DNA of 64,000 bases from Clostridium sp. BJN0001 (GCF_022869825.1 NZ_CP094971.1:1675501-1739500); one strand, 5' to 3'; positions 45,148 to 55,993 are shown, counted from the first letter of the stretch. Program-made: numbers and translations. Notes: generated by a model from the sequence alone, not told the origin.

Positions 45148-46038
45148 CTAACTTTTCTTTTTATAACCAAGTTCTTTTAAAAGAATGTTATTGTCTCTCC
45201 ATTCTTTTCTTACCTTAACCCATATCTTAAGTTTAACTCTTCTTCTAAGAAATTTTTTCATTTCATATTCAGCTGTTTCAGTAATTTTTTTAAGTTTCTG
45301 ACCATTTTTTCCTATAATTATTCCTTTATGTGATGTTTTTTCACATAGAAGGTCAGCTTCAATATTATAATTACCTTTTTCATCCTGCTTCATCTGAATT
45401 ATATCTACTGCAATTCCATGAGGTACTTCTTCTCGTAAATTTCTAAGAGCTTTTTCTCTTATTATTTCTGATACTACAAATCTTTCCTGGACATCTGTAA
45501 TCATATCTTCAGGATAATATTTAGGTCCTTCTTTAAGATATTCTTTCATAAGCGAAATAAGAGTATCAACATTTTTGCCTTTTCTTGCACTCATTGGTAT
45601 TATTTCAGCAAATTCAAACTTATCAGAAAACATTTTTAAAGATTTAGCAACTCTCTCATTTGTATTCTCATCAGTTTTATTTAATAAAAGAAATATTGGA
45701 CATTTTTTGCCCCTTAATTCTTCTAAAATCATACTGTCGCCTTTTCCAATCTCATCACACGGATTAGTAACGAATAATATTATATCAACATCATTTGTTG
45801 AATCTTTTGCAGCATCTACCATATATTCTCCAAGCTTATGTTTAGGCTTGTGAATACCAGGAGTATCTACAAAAACAATTTGAGATGTTTCATCTGTAAG
45901 TATAGTTTGTATATTATTTCTTGTTGTCTGCGGTTTACTTGAGACAATAGATAATTTTTCTCCCATTATATAATTAAGTAATGTTGACTTACCAACATTT
46001 GGTCTTCCAACAATTGAAACGAATCCTGATTTAAACAT
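45148..46038 (-). CDS. era: GTPase Era
   Basis: 296 aa ribosome-assembly GTPase that binds the 3' end of 16S rRNA. G1 [15 protein letters not shown]3 [17 protein letters not shown]4 NKTDENT and G5 MSARKGKNV are intact; the C-terminal KH domain is seen at [31 protein letters not shown]. The stop TAG overlaps the recO RBS, so translation is probably coupled. Confidence 0.97.
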   Translation of the reverse strand: MFKSGFVSIVGRPNVGKSTLLNYIMGEKLSIVSSKPQTTRNNIQTILTDETSQIVFVDTPGIHKPKHKLGEYMVDAAKDSTNDVDIILFVTNPCDEIGKGDSMILEELRGKKCPIFLLLNKTDENTNERVAKSLKMFSDKFEFAEIIPMSARKGKNVDTLISLMKEYLKEGPKYYPEDMITDVQERFVVSEIIREKALRNLREEVPHGIAVDIIQMKQDEKGNYNIEADLLCEKTSHKGIIIGKNGQKLKKITETAEYEMKKFLRRRVKLKIWVKVRKEWRDNNILLKELGYKKKS

Positions 46039-46109
46039 AAATCCTCCATTAAATATAATTTTTTATATTTATAGTATATATTATTTGAAATAAACTGTAT
46101 ACTATTTTT

Positions 46110-46811
46110 CTATAATCTGAATATTGTAAATATAAAAAGAGTTAAAAGTATTCCAAAAATAGCTCCAACAACAACTTCAAAAACTGTATGTACTTCAGAA
46201 TCAACTCTACTTTGTGCTGTTATAAATGCCATTAAAAAGCTTAGCATAATACATACAGGCTGCTCAGTTATAAGAGATATTGCTGTTGCTATTGAAAATG
46301 AAATAGCACTATGACCGCTTGGCATTCCTCCTTTTAGTGGAGTTCCTTCTCCATATATAGCTTTTACTATAACTGTTACAATACATACTATAATAAGAAC
46401 TATTAATATTGTATACGGCTGCGAATTTTTCACTCTTGTAATCATAGAATAAGAAATATAACTTAACTTATCAAAAAAGATTACATAACCTACAATAAGC
46501 GCATTTACTGCCGTTACAAATACTCCACCTGCCGCTGCATTTTTTGCAACCTTTGCAAGTGGATGATAATAGTTTGTAGTCATATCTATAGCGGCTTCAA
46601 TAGCTGTATTAATAAGCTCTGCTGATATTACCATCGTTATAGTAATTGCAAGTGTTAAAAATTCAAATTTACTTATATCAAGTAAAAAACATAATATAAG
46701 AACCATAAGTGCTGCTACAAGATGTATTTTCATATTTCTTTCAGTTCTTACAGTATCAATAATCCCAGTAATTGCGTTATTAAAACTATCTAAAATTTTT
46801 TTAACTTTCAT
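46110..46811 (-). CDS. Fused undecaprenol/diacylglycerol kinase DgkA and PAP2 phosphatase
   Basis: 233 aa membrane protein of two enzyme domains. Residues 1-118 are a DgkA-type kinase (active-site helix AELINTAIEAAIDMTTNYYHPLAKVAKNAAAGGV). Residues about 130-230 are a PAP2 phosphatase with PSGH at 164-167 and SRVDSEVH at 201-208 (the catalytic histidine 208). The usual aspartate after the histidine is E212 here, and the first KxxxxxxRP motif is not obvious. One would phosphorylate, the other dephosphorylate undecaprenyl or diacylglycerol lipids. Located between ybeY and era, where Bacillus has a free-standing dgkA. Confidence 0.85.
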   Translation of the reverse strand: MKVKKILDSFNNAITGIIDTVRTERNMKIHLVAALMVLILCFLLDISKFEFLTLAITITMVISAELINTAIEAAIDMTTNYYHPLAKVAKNAAAGGVFVTAVNALIVGYVIFFDKLSYISYSMITRVKNSQPYTILIVLIIVCIVTVIVKAIYGEGTPLKGGMPSGHSAISFSIATAISLITEQPVCIMLSFLMAFITAQSRVDSEVHTVFEVVVGAIFGILLTLFIFTIFRL

Positions 46812-46839
46812 ATTATACCCCTCATGTAAAAAAACAATA

Positions 46840-47343
46840 CTATTCTCTCTTTATATTAAGTGTATTTAAAATTTCTTCTTCTCTTTTTCTCATAATAACT
46901 TTTTCATCATCTTTCATATGATCATATCCTAAAAGATGAAGAACTGAGTGAACTACAAGATAAGATGCTTCACGCAAAAAAGAATGATTAAATTCTACGC
47001 TCTGCGTTTTAGCTTTTTCAAGAGATAAAACTATATCTCCAAGGACAAGACTTTCTCCATCACAATCTTTAGGTGAAAATTCACAATTTTTATACTGATC
47101 TTTAAAAACATTTCCATTTTCATACTCAAGCATAGGAAATGACAATACATCTGTTTCTCTATCAATATTTCTATTTTCTCTATTAATTCTTCTTATAATA
47201 TCATTATCTACATATACAAGAGAAACTTCAGTCTTTTGAGTAACTTCTTCTTCTTTTAACGCAAACTCAATTACTTTTTTTAAAGTATCATTTAAATTTT
47301 CATTAACCTCAATTTTTTCTTGTCTATTATCTATATATATCAT
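46840..47343 (-). CDS. ybeY: Endoribonuclease YbeY (rRNA maturation)
   Basis: 167 aa zinc-dependent RNase for 16S rRNA 3'-end processing and ribosome quality control. The HxxxHxxGYDH motif is present as [14 protein letters not shown]-terminal [20 protein letters not shown] is family-typical. 29 bases after pgpH. Confidence 0.95.
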   Translation of the reverse strand: MIYIDNRQEKIEVNENLNDTLKKVIEFALKEEEVTQKTEVSLVYVDNDIIRRINRENRNIDRETDVLSFPMLEYENGNVFKDQYKNCEFSPKDCDGESLVLGDIVLSLEKAKTQSVEFNHSFLREASYLVVHSVLHLLGYDHMKDDEKVIMRKREEEILNTLNIKRE

Positions 47344-47372
47344 AAAATATCTCCCAACTTTATCTTTTAAAT

Positions 47373-49433
47373 TTATTTTTTGTTTTTATCTTTAGGATAC
47401 TCAATTCTTTGATGGTAAATCCCATTTAATACAGTAAGAAAGCTATTTTTTATTCTTTGTATATCTTTAAGTGTAAGGTCACAGTTATTAAGCTGACCTG
47501 TTTCCAATTTATCTTTTATTATATTATCTATCATTTCACTTATTTTATCTAAAGTAGGTTTCTTAATTGATCTTACTGCTGCCTCAACACCATCTGATAG
47601 CATAACTATTCCTGCCTCTTTACTTGATGGAATAGGCCCTTTATACCTATAGTCATTATCATTTATCTCCTCAGGATGTTCCATACTGTTTTTCTTTGTA
47701 TAATAAAAATATTTTACAAATGTAGTACCATGATGCTGGGCTATTATATCGATTATAACCTCAGGAAGTTTATATTTTTTTGCAAGTTCAATACCATCTT
47801 TTACATGTGATGTTATAATCATTGCACTAACATCAGGTTCAATATTATTATGTGGATTTTCTATCCCCATCTGATTTTCTGCAAAAAAGTATGGTCTTTC
47901 AATCTTTCCAATATCATGAAAATATGATCCTATTCTTACAACTACAGAATCTGCTCCTACTTCCTCTGCAGCCATTTCTGCAAGATTTGCAACAAGCATA
48001 CTGTGATGATATGTTCCAGGAGCTGTAATTAATAGCTTTCTTAAAAGCTCATTATTAGGGTTTGCAAGTTCTAGAAGTTTTAATGTTGTAATTTCATTAA
48101 AAGTACCTTCAAGAAATGGTGAAAGCCCAAGGCATAATATTCCAGATAATATTGCGCCGATAACTGCCATAAGTGTTTTTATTAAAACATCCTTTATATC
48201 ACTTGATACAAGCATTCCACTCGTAATCGTAACAATTCCACTAATTAAAGAAATATAAAATGTTGAATATAAAAGATCGCTTCTCTGCTGCATTTTCTTT
48301 AAAAAAATTGCACCTACTACTGCGTTAACTAATGCAACTATAAAAATCTGAATATCAAATCCTGTTATTACACATAAAAGTAAGGAATTTAATACACTTA
48401 TTACAACTGACACTTTGTAATCAATTAAAAGTGAAATAAGCATTGGTGCGCATGCAAACGGAATAAGCATTGGAAAAGCCATCCCTATTATTCTTGCAAA
48501 AATTAAAGAAATAATATTAATAACACCTATAAGTAAAATTCTTTTATTATTTTTAAATATTTCTTTAAAATTAGACCTTATATATGAATATTGAATATGC
48601 ATAATTATAAAAATGAATAAAGCTGCCATAATATAAATATACATATACGCATCAGAATTTCCATCATCTATAAGTCCAAGATCAGATAATATGGTAATTT
48701 GATCCTGTGTTACCGGTTCTCCTTCCTTTACAATCGTCTGATTTTTCTTTATAGTTACCTTAGTAACTGATTTTTTAGCTTCTTTTACTAATTCATCAGT
48801 TTTTTCTTCATCGTAAATAAGATTTGGCTTTATTGTACTACCGCAAAAACTTATTAATGCTTTTGATACATCATTTTCAAGTTTAAATTCTTTTATCTTA
48901 TCTGAAACACTCTCTTTTGCAAGATTTAAATTTTCATCATTATTTTCAACAATACCATTTTGATATATCTTATCTACTTCTAAAATAATAGATGAATTTA
49001 AAATATCCATTTTTTCAGATGAAACAGATACTAATCCTTTTGCTTGTGAATCAGTAAGTCCAAATTTCTTTACTAATTCAGAAGCTTTCTCCTCATCAGT
49101 CTTTGATGAATCTACTTTTAAATCTTTAATTTCTTTAAAAAAGTTATTTATATTGTCTTCAGCTTCAGCCTTTATCTTTTCATCAGTAGTGTACTGTTTG
49201 CCTACTTTATCAATTGCCTGTTGTTCTTTTTCCTTTGTTGCTTTTTCATCTACAATATCTCTTGGAGCTTTTATATCTGTTCTTGCAATTTCTCCTTCGC
49301 TTAGCTTTATCTGCTTTGTAGATAATGAACTTATAATAATCACATATGATATCAAAAATATAAATGCAATTATGAAAACTTTTTTTATCTTCTTTTCCGT
49401 AAATCGATAACTCTTTCCCTTATTTTCCTTCAT
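47373..49433 (-). CDS. pgpH: 7TM-HD cyclic-di-AMP phosphodiesterase PgpH (YqfF)
   Basis: 686 aa membrane phosphodiesterase. An N-terminal TM around residues 17-36, a large extracytoplasmic 7TMR-HDED domain (to about residue 260, lysine and glutamate rich), then seven membrane segments (about 268-450), and the cytoplasmic HD domain with [31 protein letters not shown] and [20 protein letters not shown]. The ATG at 49433 follows AAGGTG by 6 bases; GTG 49442 is part of that RBS. Likely c-di-AMP hydrolysis, as shown for Listeria PgpH. Neighbour of ybeY as in Bacillus yqfF-yqfG. Confidence 0.95.
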   Translation of the reverse strand: MKENKGKSYRFTEKKIKKVFIIAFIFLISYVIIISSLSTKQIKLSEGEIARTDIKAPRDIVDEKATKEKEQQAIDKVGKQYTTDEKIKAEAEDNINNFFKEIKDLKVDSSKTDEEKASELVKKFGLTDSQAKGLVSVSSEKMDILNSSIILEVDKIYQNGIVENNDENLNLAKESVSDKIKEFKLENDVSKALISFCGSTIKPNLIYDEEKTDELVKEAKKSVTKVTIKKNQTIVKEGEPVTQDQITILSDLGLIDDGNSDAYMYIYIMAALFIFIIMHIQYSYIRSNFKEIFKNNKRILLIGVINIISLIFARIIGMAFPMLIPFACAPMLISLLIDYKVSVVISVLNSLLLCVITGFDIQIFIVALVNAVVGAIFLKKMQQRSDLLYSTFYISLISGIVTITSGMLVSSDIKDVLIKTLMAVIGAILSGILCLGLSPFLEGTFNEITTLKLLELANPNNELLRKLLITAPGTYHHSMLVANLAEMAAEEVGADSVVVRIGSYFHDIGKIERPYFFAENQMGIENPHNNIEPDVSAMIITSHVKDGIELAKKYKLPEVIIDIIAQHHGTTFVKYFYYTKKNSMEHPEEINDNDYRYKGPIPSSKEAGIVMLSDGVEAAVRSIKKPTLDKISEMIDNIIKDKLETGQLNNCDLTLKDIQRIKNSFLTVLNGIYHQRIEYPKDKNKK

Positions 49434-49460
49434 GTATACCACCTTCTAATCACTTTTTGA

Positions 49461-50582
49461 TTACTGTATATATGATGCTATGTTCTGTTCAACTGTAAAT
49501 ACTACTTTTACATACGTTTTATTTTCTGAAATATCTTCCGTTTCAGTTTTTATATCTATAATTCGTGCCGTACTTGGGATACTCTTTTTAAGAGTACTTT
49601 TTAATTTTTCTACTGATTCTTCTATAATCATATCTTTACTCTTATTAGTATCAGTTTCCTTTTTTTCAACATAAATTACTCTATTAATAAAAGGATCTCT
49701 TTTTTCTATTTTATCATACGAATCAAACTTATTTATAACTTTTTTTAAATATATTTTTTTTCCAAATATATTTAAAAATATATCTTCTGCTGTTTTCCCT
49801 GTTTTTACAAGTTTCTTTCCTGATGTATCAACCTCCATAAATTTTTGATAAAATGTATTAGCTATAACAGTTCCTTTAGGGTTTACTGTCTTTAACATTT
49901 CTTCTCTGCCTTCAGAATCTGAGATTAACACATCACCTTTTTTTACTATGTCACCCGGTTTTACATTTGAATTTCCTGCAGATGTATAAACTCTTTTTAT
50001 TTCTCCATCCATTGATGCTACAATAGCATTTGCATTTTCTTTTTTAACAATAGGAGGATTTACTTTTTCATATACATAAACTTTTAATGAAGCTCCTTCA
50101 ACTCTTATCCTTATCCACATTATTTCAGAATCTATATTTTCAATTTTCTTTTCTATATCATAAACATTTATATCAGATTTTTTTGTACCTTCTATAATTC
50201 CTATGTTTTTTAATTCTTTTCTTATTTCATACGATGTTAAATTGTTTTGCGTCTTTATATCTATTCTCCATATACATAAAGATAATAGATACATAGTAAT
50301 AAAAAATAATACTATTCCTATAATAATCCATATATTACTTCTTATTATTGCAACAACCTTAATTATATCACTTTTTGATACAATTTCTATTTTTCCACCA
50401 AGCTTTTTAACTGTTGATACTGTTTTTCTATATAACTTTAATGGTATATCAAATTCTATAGTTACAAGATCCACTCTTATCATATTTGACATTACTATTT
50501 TCTTATTCCATAAAACGTTTATCAGTTTTAGTATCTCTTTAGAACTTACTCGTACTCGTATTATATTCATTTTACTTTTCAT
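49461..50582 (-). CDS. yqfD: Sporulation protein YqfD
   Basis: 373 aa membrane protein with one TM segment around residues 84-104 (IWIIIGIVLFFITMYLLSLCIW), preceded by a basic cytoplasmic domain. The rest is extracytoplasmic with a lytic domain-like pattern (GASLKVYVYEKVNPPIV; AIVASMDGEIKRVYTSAGNSNVKPGDIVKKGDVLISD, resembling a biotinyl/HlyD-type lipoyl fold). Family members are needed for sporulation, in the mother cell under SigE. ATG 50582 is used since AAAGG is 8 bases before it; it overlaps yqfC by 11 bases, so the two are translationally coupled. Confidence 0.9.
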   Translation of the reverse strand: MKSKMNIIRVRVSSKEILKLINVLWNKKIVMSNMIRVDLVTIEFDIPLKLYRKTVSTVKKLGGKIEIVSKSDIIKVVAIIRSNIWIIIGIVLFFITMYLLSLCIWRIDIKTQNNLTSYEIRKELKNIGIIEGTKKSDINVYDIEKKIENIDSEIMWIRIRVEGASLKVYVYEKVNPPIVKKENANAIVASMDGEIKRVYTSAGNSNVKPGDIVKKGDVLISDSEGREEMLKTVNPKGTVIANTFYQKFMEVDTSGKKLVKTGKTAEDIFLNIFGKKIYLKKVINKFDSYDKIEKRDPFINRVIYVEKKETDTNKSKDMIIEESVEKLKSTLKKSIPSTARIIDIKTETEDISENKTYVKVVFTVEQNIASYIQ

Positions 50583-50826
50583 ATGAAATACCTTTAAACT
50601 TTCCACTTATTGTTATAGTGTTTTCACCAATAAATATTATTTCAAATTCTTCACCGTCTATAGAAACAGTACCTATCTTTGAATTAATCTTTACATTATT
50701 TCTTTCAAAGCTCATAATTCCCTTATGATTTTCAATTGTAATTTGATTATTGCCTAAGATAATAACTTTAGGAATATCCATTGATACATCTTCAGGGAAA
50801 TCAAATTTAGTAAATATCTTTTCCAT
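50572..50826 (-). CDS. yqfC: Sporulation protein YqfC
   Basis: 84 aa protein of the YabP/YqfC family (DVSMDIPKVIILGNNQITIENHKGIMSFERNNVKINSKIGTVSIDGEEFEI), known to be made under SigE in Bacillus. No membrane segment or signal. Directly upstream of and overlapping yqfD, its conserved partner. RBS GGAGG. Confidence 0.92.
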   Translation of the reverse strand: MEKIFTKFDFPEDVSMDIPKVIILGNNQITIENHKGIMSFERNNVKINSKIGTVSIDGEEFEIIFIGENTITISGKFKGISYEK

Positions 50827-50880
50827 ACTTATCCTCCTTATAGTGACTACTTTAATCTATGCACTATAAGAATATAAATA

Positions 50881-50925
50881 GAACAAAAAAAGAACCCGTA
50901 CTATTTTACGGGTTCTTTTTTTGTT
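50881..50925 (-). terminator. Terminator of yqeY
   Basis: Long stem GAACAAAAAAAGAACCCGTA with its exact complement around a 5-base loop, with a T-run in the 3' arm; starts at the yqeY stop. It separates rpsU-yqeY from yqfC. Confidence 0.93.
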
Positions 50926-51375
50926 CTATTTATTTAAATAATCTTTAACAATCTGACTAACAAGTTTGCCATCGGCTTTTCCTACAATTTGAGGTCTAAC
51001 CTTTGCCATAACTTTTCCCATGTCTTTAATGCTATTTGCACCCACTTCTTCAGCTGATTCTTTAATTATCTTTTTAATTTCATCTTCACTTAACTGCTGA
51101 GGAAGGTACTTAAGCAGGATTTCAATTTCTTTTTTGTTCTGATCCACTAAATCCTGTCTGTTTCCTTTTTGGAACTCAACTATAGCTTCTCTTCTCTGCT
51201 TAACTTCTTTAGCCAATATCTTAATTGCTTCATCATCAGTAACAGTTTTATTATCAGTCTTTTCAACTAAAAGAACTGCTGCTTTTGCAGTACTTAAGAC
51301 ATTTGCTGTGAATTTGTCTTTTGACTTTAATGCATTCTTCCAATCTTCCTGCAATCTTTCTTTTATTGCTGGCAT
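50926..51375 (-). CDS. yqeY: GatB/YqeY domain protein
   Basis: 149 aa helical protein of the GatB/YqeY family, similar to the tRNA-binding tail of amidotransferase subunit B (KERLQEDWKNALKSKDKFTANVLSTAKAAV; QIVGKADGKLVSQIVKDYL). Almost always downstream of rpsU in Firmicutes, as here; exact role not known. Confidence 0.95.
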   Translation of the reverse strand: MPAIKERLQEDWKNALKSKDKFTANVLSTAKAAVLLVEKTDNKTVTDDEAIKILAKEVKQRREAIVEFQKGNRQDLVDQNKKEIEILLKYLPQQLSEDEIKKIIKESAEEVGANSIKDMGKVMAKVRPQIVGKADGKLVSQIVKDYLNK

Positions 51376-51406
51376 CTATATTACCTTCTTTCAAAAGATA
51401 CAAGTT

Positions 51407-51583
51407 CTATTTGAACTTTCTCTTTCTAGCAGCTTCTGATTTCTTCTTTTTCTTTACGCTTGGCTTTTCGTAATGTTCTCTCTTCCTAACTTCAGAAAGA
51501 ACCCCAGCTCTAGCACATTTTCTCTTAAATCTTCTTAACGCACTTTCTAGTGTTTCGTTTTCTCCAACTTTAATTTCTGACAT
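51407..51583 (-). CDS. rpsU: 30S ribosomal protein S21
   Basis: 58 aa, start [42 protein letters not shown], lysine-rich end [17 protein letters not shown]. This is a full-length bS21, which helps 30S subunits start translation. Start at ATG 51583 with GGGAGG 8 bases upstream, stop TAG at 51407. Sits between the HIT gene and yqeY, the standard order. Confidence 0.97.
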   Translation of the reverse strand: MSEIKVGENETLESALRRFKRKCARAGVLSEVRKREHYEKPSVKKKKKSEAARKRKFK

Positions 51584-51688
51584 AAATATCCCTCCCTCCG
51601 CTAGCTTAAATTAACTCAGCTATGGGCTTAATAACACAGGCTATATTATACAATATTTAATCAGCCTCTGTCAAGATTTTATTTAAAT

Positions 51689-52033
<345 letters not shown>

Positions 52034-52069
52034 CTATTTTTCACCTCCTTATCTTATATTATAACTCAA

Positions 52070-53446
52070 TTAAACATATTTTCCAACAAGATATTCATTT
52101 TCTGCAGATTCAATTTTACAATTTATTATTTTTCCAATCATACCACTATCTATATTATGCACTTTAACCTTAATATAATTTACAGTATATCCTTCAAAAG
52201 TTCCTTTTTCTTTTTCCATTTCCTGTTCAACTAAAACAGTCATTTCTCTTTGAACAAATTTTTTTGCAAAATTATGTTCGTTTATATTATTTAGGTTAAT
52301 TAGCTTCTCACTTCTCTCATCTTTAATCATAGGATCAACTTGATCTTTCATAGATGCTGCTTTTGTACCTTTTCTTTTACTATATTTAAAGATATGTGTT
52401 TTGGTGAGTTTTAATCTTTTTAGATATTCGTATGTAGTATCAAATTCCTCATCTGTTTCTCCAGGGAAACCTACAATAACGTCTGTTGTTATCGATACAT
52501 CTTTTATATTTTCTCTTAACTTATATACAGTTTCTTCATATTCGGCTGATGTATATCTTCTATTCATTCTCTTTAAAACTGTATCACATCCACTTTGAAG
52601 TGAAAGATGAAATTGCGGACATAATTTTTTCATATTTTTAATTCTTTTTATAACATGGTCTGTAAAAAATGAAGGTTCTATAGAACCTATTCTTACTCGC
52701 TCTATTCCATCTATCTTCTCTATTTTTTCTATTATATCAACAAGAGATATATTAGAATCTAGATCCACCCCATACGATGCTGTATGAATTCCTGATAAAA
52801 CTACTTCTTTGAAACCATGCTGCGCTAGTTTATTTATTTCAGATATTACTACTTCAGGATTTTTTGAACATACACTTCCTCTTGCATAAGGTATAAGACA
52901 ATATGTACAAAATCTATTGCATCCATCTTGTATCTTTAAAAAAGCACGACATTTATCTTGATATTCTTCAATGTTAAGTTCTTCAAAATGTTTATTTTTA
53001 AGTACCTCCCCTACTGCTATCTGTTTCTTTCCTTCATCTTTTGCCTTGTTTACATAATAAACTATTTCGCCTTTATTTCTGGTTCCAAGAACTACATCTA
53101 TTCCTTCAATTTTTGAAACCTCGTCTGGAGCAACCTGTGAGTAACATCCAACTGCAGCAATTATAGCATCTTTATTTTTTCTTCTTGCTCTATGTATTAT
53201 CTGCCTTGATTTTTTATCTCCCATATTTGTAACTGTGCAAGTATTTATTACATATACATCACAAATATCAGAAAAATCTGAAACTTCATAGCCTTCTTTA
53301 ACAAATTTTTCAATCATAGCTTCAGTTTCATACATATTTACCCTGCATCCTAAAGTTCTAAATCCAACTTTAGGTTTATTTTTTGAAAATTCATTTTTAG
53401 GTGTTTCTTTTTTTAATTCTAACTTGTATATATTATCTTCCGACAT
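52070..53446 (-). CDS. mtaB: tRNA t6A37 methylthiotransferase MtaB
   Basis: 458 aa radical SAM enzyme that turns t6A37 into ms2t6A37 in ANN-decoding tRNAs. N-terminal UPF0004 domain has the auxiliary-cluster cysteines (TLGCRVNMYET, INTCTVTN, AVGCYSQVAP); the SAM cluster is CNRFCTYCLIPYARG; a TRAM domain ends the protein (QREMTVLVEQEMEK to the end). ATG 53446 is preferred, since the upstream ATG at 53458 overlaps the GGAGG that serves it. 22 bases from rsmE. Confidence 0.95.
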   Translation of the reverse strand: MSEDNIYKLELKKETPKNEFSKNKPKVGFRTLGCRVNMYETEAMIEKFVKEGYEVSDFSDICDVYVINTCTVTNMGDKKSRQIIHRARRKNKDAIIAAVGCYSQVAPDEVSKIEGIDVVLGTRNKGEIVYYVNKAKDEGKKQIAVGEVLKNKHFEELNIEEYQDKCRAFLKIQDGCNRFCTYCLIPYARGSVCSKNPEVVISEINKLAQHGFKEVVLSGIHTASYGVDLDSNISLVDIIEKIEKIDGIERVRIGSIEPSFFTDHVIKRIKNMKKLCPQFHLSLQSGCDTVLKRMNRRYTSAEYEETVYKLRENIKDVSITTDVIVGFPGETDEEFDTTYEYLKRLKLTKTHIFKYSKRKGTKAASMKDQVDPMIKDERSEKLINLNNINEHNFAKKFVQREMTVLVEQEMEKEKGTFEGYTVNYIKVKVHNIDSGMIGKIINCKIESAENEYLVGKYV

Positions 53447-53467
53447 AAATTCCTCCATATTTATTCA

Positions 53468-54205
53468 TCAGCCTAAATCACCAAATACATATTGAATGAT
53501 TCCACATGTTGTTATGGCTGCTGTTTCAGTTCTTAAAATTCTATTTCCAAGCGTAACTATCTTTGAGTTAATCTCTTTAAGATATTCTATTTCACTTTCT
53601 TCAAATCCGCCTTCAGGTCCTATTATAACTGCAATATCTTTTATGTCTAAAGATACATTATCTGCAATTTTTTTTATTCCGTATTTCTCTTCATTTTCAT
53701 ACGGAACTACTATAAGATCCATATTTTTTAAATACTCATTCGCCGATTTAAAATCAATTGCATCAAATACTTTAGGAATAACACTTCTTTTACATTGTTT
53801 TGAAGCTTCAAGTGCAATTCTATTTAGTCTATCAATTTTTTTATACTCACCCTTTAGCTTTATATCAGTTCTTTCAGTTATAAGCGGATAGAAAAAATTC
53901 ACTCCAAGTTCTGTACATTTTTGAATAATAAGCTCCATCTTCTGTCCTTTGGGCATTCCCTGAAAAAGGTGTATTCTTATTTTACTTTCATTATTTATAT
54001 CAAGCTTCTTTATAAGTTTTACTATAACTTCTTTTTTATTTATTTCAGAAATCTCTGCTTCATATTCTGTACCTTCTGTATCATTTATTATTACAGTATC
54101 ATTTTCCTGAAGTCTTAAAACTTTATATATATGTTTTACATCATCGCCTGTAATTACAGCATTATAATCATCTATATTTTGTTTAGAAACAAAAAATTTA
54201 TGCAT
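53468..54205 (-). CDS. rsmE: 16S rRNA m3U1498 methyltransferase RsmE
   Basis: 245 aa SPOUT methyltransferase. PUA-like start (HKFFVSKQNIDDYNAVITGDDVKHIYKVLRL), QGMPKGQKMELIIQKCTELGV in the middle and SAM-binding knot IAVIIGPEGGFEESEIEYLKE and LGNRILRTETAA at the end. Between prmA and mtaB. Standard length. Confidence 0.95.
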   Translation of the reverse strand: MHKFFVSKQNIDDYNAVITGDDVKHIYKVLRLQENDTVIINDTEGTEYEAEISEINKKEVIVKLIKKLDINNESKIRIHLFQGMPKGQKMELIIQKCTELGVNFFYPLITERTDIKLKGEYKKIDRLNRIALEASKQCKRSVIPKVFDAIDFKSANEYLKNMDLIVVPYENEEKYGIKKIADNVSLDIKDIAVIIGPEGGFEESEIEYLKEINSKIVTLGNRILRTETAAITTCGIIQYVFGDLG

Positions 54206-54223
54206 TAAAAAATTTCCCTTCTT

Positions 54224-55174
54224 TTACTTTAATCTTGAAACTATAGCGTTCCATTCTCCGTCTTCATCAACTTTAATTATGTCAAAGTTGCATTCTTTTA
54301 ATTTTTCTTTAACCATATTAAGTTTTTCATGAATAATTCCTGAGCATATAAAATATCCACCACTTTTTAATGTCTTTTTAACATCTTCTACAAATGAGAC
54401 GATAACTTGAGCTATTATATTAGCAACAATTATATCAGCTTTTTCAGATACTACATCTAAAAGATTTCCTTCTAGTATTTCTATTCCTGTAAGATTATTT
54501 AATTTAGCATTCCCTTTTGCAGAGTCTACTGCAATCGGATCAAGATCAACGCCTATTGCCTTGTTTGCTCCAAGCATTTTAGCTGCAATAGTTAATATCC
54601 CAGATCCGCATCCTACGTCTATTACAGTATCGCTATTATCATCATTTATATATTCATCAAGAGCCTTTAAACACATTCTTGTTGTTTCATGTGTACCTGT
54701 TCCAAAAGCCATTCCAGGATCAAGTTCTATAACATGCTCTCCATCTTTTTTCTCATATTTTTCCCATTCAGGTTTAATAACGATTCTATCTGTAACCTTT
54801 ACAGGTTTATAATATTTTTTCCAATTATTTGCCCAATCCTGCTCATGCATCTTTTTTAAGCAAACTTTAGCATTTCCAATATCGAGTCCAGACTTTTCAA
54901 TTTCTAAAAGCTTTTTCTCAATCTTTTCTTTAATTTCATTTATATCCACATCGTCTTCAAAATATCCTTTGCATACAGCTTTTTTCCCTTTATGCTCTAA
55001 TATATTTATATCTGCAAAGTCCCAAGTTAAAGGTCCCTGATCTCTTGATAATAAATCATTAGGATCCTCCATAGCAACATTTGGACATCCTAGATCGTAA
55101 AATATTGATGATATTATTTCAAGACACTCCGTTTTGTCTGTAATTACACTTATTTCATTCCAAATACCTTCCAA
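54224..55174 (-). CDS. prmA: Ribosomal protein L11 methyltransferase PrmA
   Basis: 316 aa SAM-dependent methyltransferase for ribosomal protein L11. Substrate-binding N domain, then motif I TVIDVGCGSGILTIAAKMLGA, motif II GVDLDPIAVDSA and the NIIAQ-type active loop (DIIVANIIAQVIVSF). GMAFGTGTHETTRMCL is a PrmA hallmark. 19 bases after trmB start region, so part of the trmB-prmA-rsmE-mtaB run. Confidence 0.95.
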   Translation of the reverse strand: MEGIWNEISVITDKTECLEIISSIFYDLGCPNVAMEDPNDLLSRDQGPLTWDFADINILEHKGKKAVCKGYFEDDVDINEIKEKIEKKLLEIEKSGLDIGNAKVCLKKMHEQDWANNWKKYYKPVKVTDRIVIKPEWEKYEKKDGEHVIELDPGMAFGTGTHETTRMCLKALDEYINDDNSDTVIDVGCGSGILTIAAKMLGANKAIGVDLDPIAVDSAKGNAKLNNLTGIEILEGNLLDVVSEKADIIVANIIAQVIVSFVEDVKKTLKSGGYFICSGIIHEKLNMVKEKLKECNFDIIKVDEDGEWNAIVSRLK

Positions 55175-55194
55175 AATAAAAAGCCTTCTTTCTT

Positions 55195-55857
55195 TTATTT
55201 TTCTTTTTTAGCAATTAAGAATTTAATATTTATATTCTTTTCTGAAAACATTTTTTCATGTTCAGTTACAATATTATCCTCATATCCACTTTTATGAAGA
55301 TCATAAGTTATGTATTCTATGCTAAATTTACATTCACTAAAATAGTCAAGTGATTCTTTAAAAAGATCATCATCATCAGTTTTAAAATATATTTTGCCAC
55401 CATCTTTTAAAAAGTTTCTATACTTTAGTAACTGATTTGTATGTGTAAGACGTCTTTTTTTATGTCTTTTTTTAGGCCAAGGATTACAAAAATTAATATA
55501 AATTCTGTCAACAATATCTTCTTTTGAAAATATCTCATCTATGAGACATATCTCCTGAGGCATAATAAAAACATTATCTATTTTATCTATGTTCTTTTCT
55601 TTATAAACTTTTTCAATGTTTCTTTTTGCAAGCACTAAAACTTCATCTTTTATATCTATCGCAATATGATTAACATCTAAGTTTCTCGATGCTGATTCAG
55701 AAACAAAATTTCCTTTTCCACATCCTAATTCTAAGAAAATCGGTTTATCATTTAAAAAAAGCTGATGCCATTTTCCTTTATATTTTTTAGGATCTGCTAT
55801 AAAAAAGTCGCAGCTTAAAAGTTCTGGTCTTGCCCATGGCTTTCTTCTCATTCTCAC
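55195..55857 (-). CDS. trmB: tRNA (guanine46-N7)-methyltransferase TrmB
   Basis: 220 aa enzyme that makes m7G46. SAM motif [30 protein letters not shown], then [21 protein letters not shown] and the last motif [17 protein letters not shown]. The start is GTG at 55857, with GGAGTGG upstream, giving [12 protein letters not shown], which mirrors MRMRHKPWA in Bacillus. The longer reading to 55872 would include the RBS. Begins after the dnaJ terminator. Confidence 0.93.
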   Translation of the reverse strand: MRMRRKPWARPELLSCDFFIADPKKYKGKWHQLFLNDKPIFLELGCGKGNFVSESASRNLDVNHIAIDIKDEVLVLAKRNIEKVYKEKNIDKIDNVFIMPQEICLIDEIFSKEDIVDRIYINFCNPWPKKRHKKRRLTHTNQLLKYRNFLKDGGKIYFKTDDDDLFKESLDYFSECKFSIEYITYDLHKSGYEDNIVTEHEKMFSEKNINIKFLIAKKEK

Positions 55858-55943
55858 TAAAATCCACTCCAATTTTTAATTTCTTATTCATTATACATAT
55901 AAAAAGCTTATCTTAGCAAATCTAATTGATAATTTATTAAAAA

Positions 55944-55984
55944 AACTACTAGACTTGGAAAACATATTTCCAAATATAGTAGTT
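55944..55984 (-). terminator. Terminator of dnaJ
   Basis: Long interrupted stem AACTACTA...TTGGAAA / TTTCCAA...TAGTAGTT followed by TTTTTT on the minus strand, about 10 bases after the dnaJ stop. Confidence 0.85.
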
Positions 55985-55993
55985 AAAAAATAC

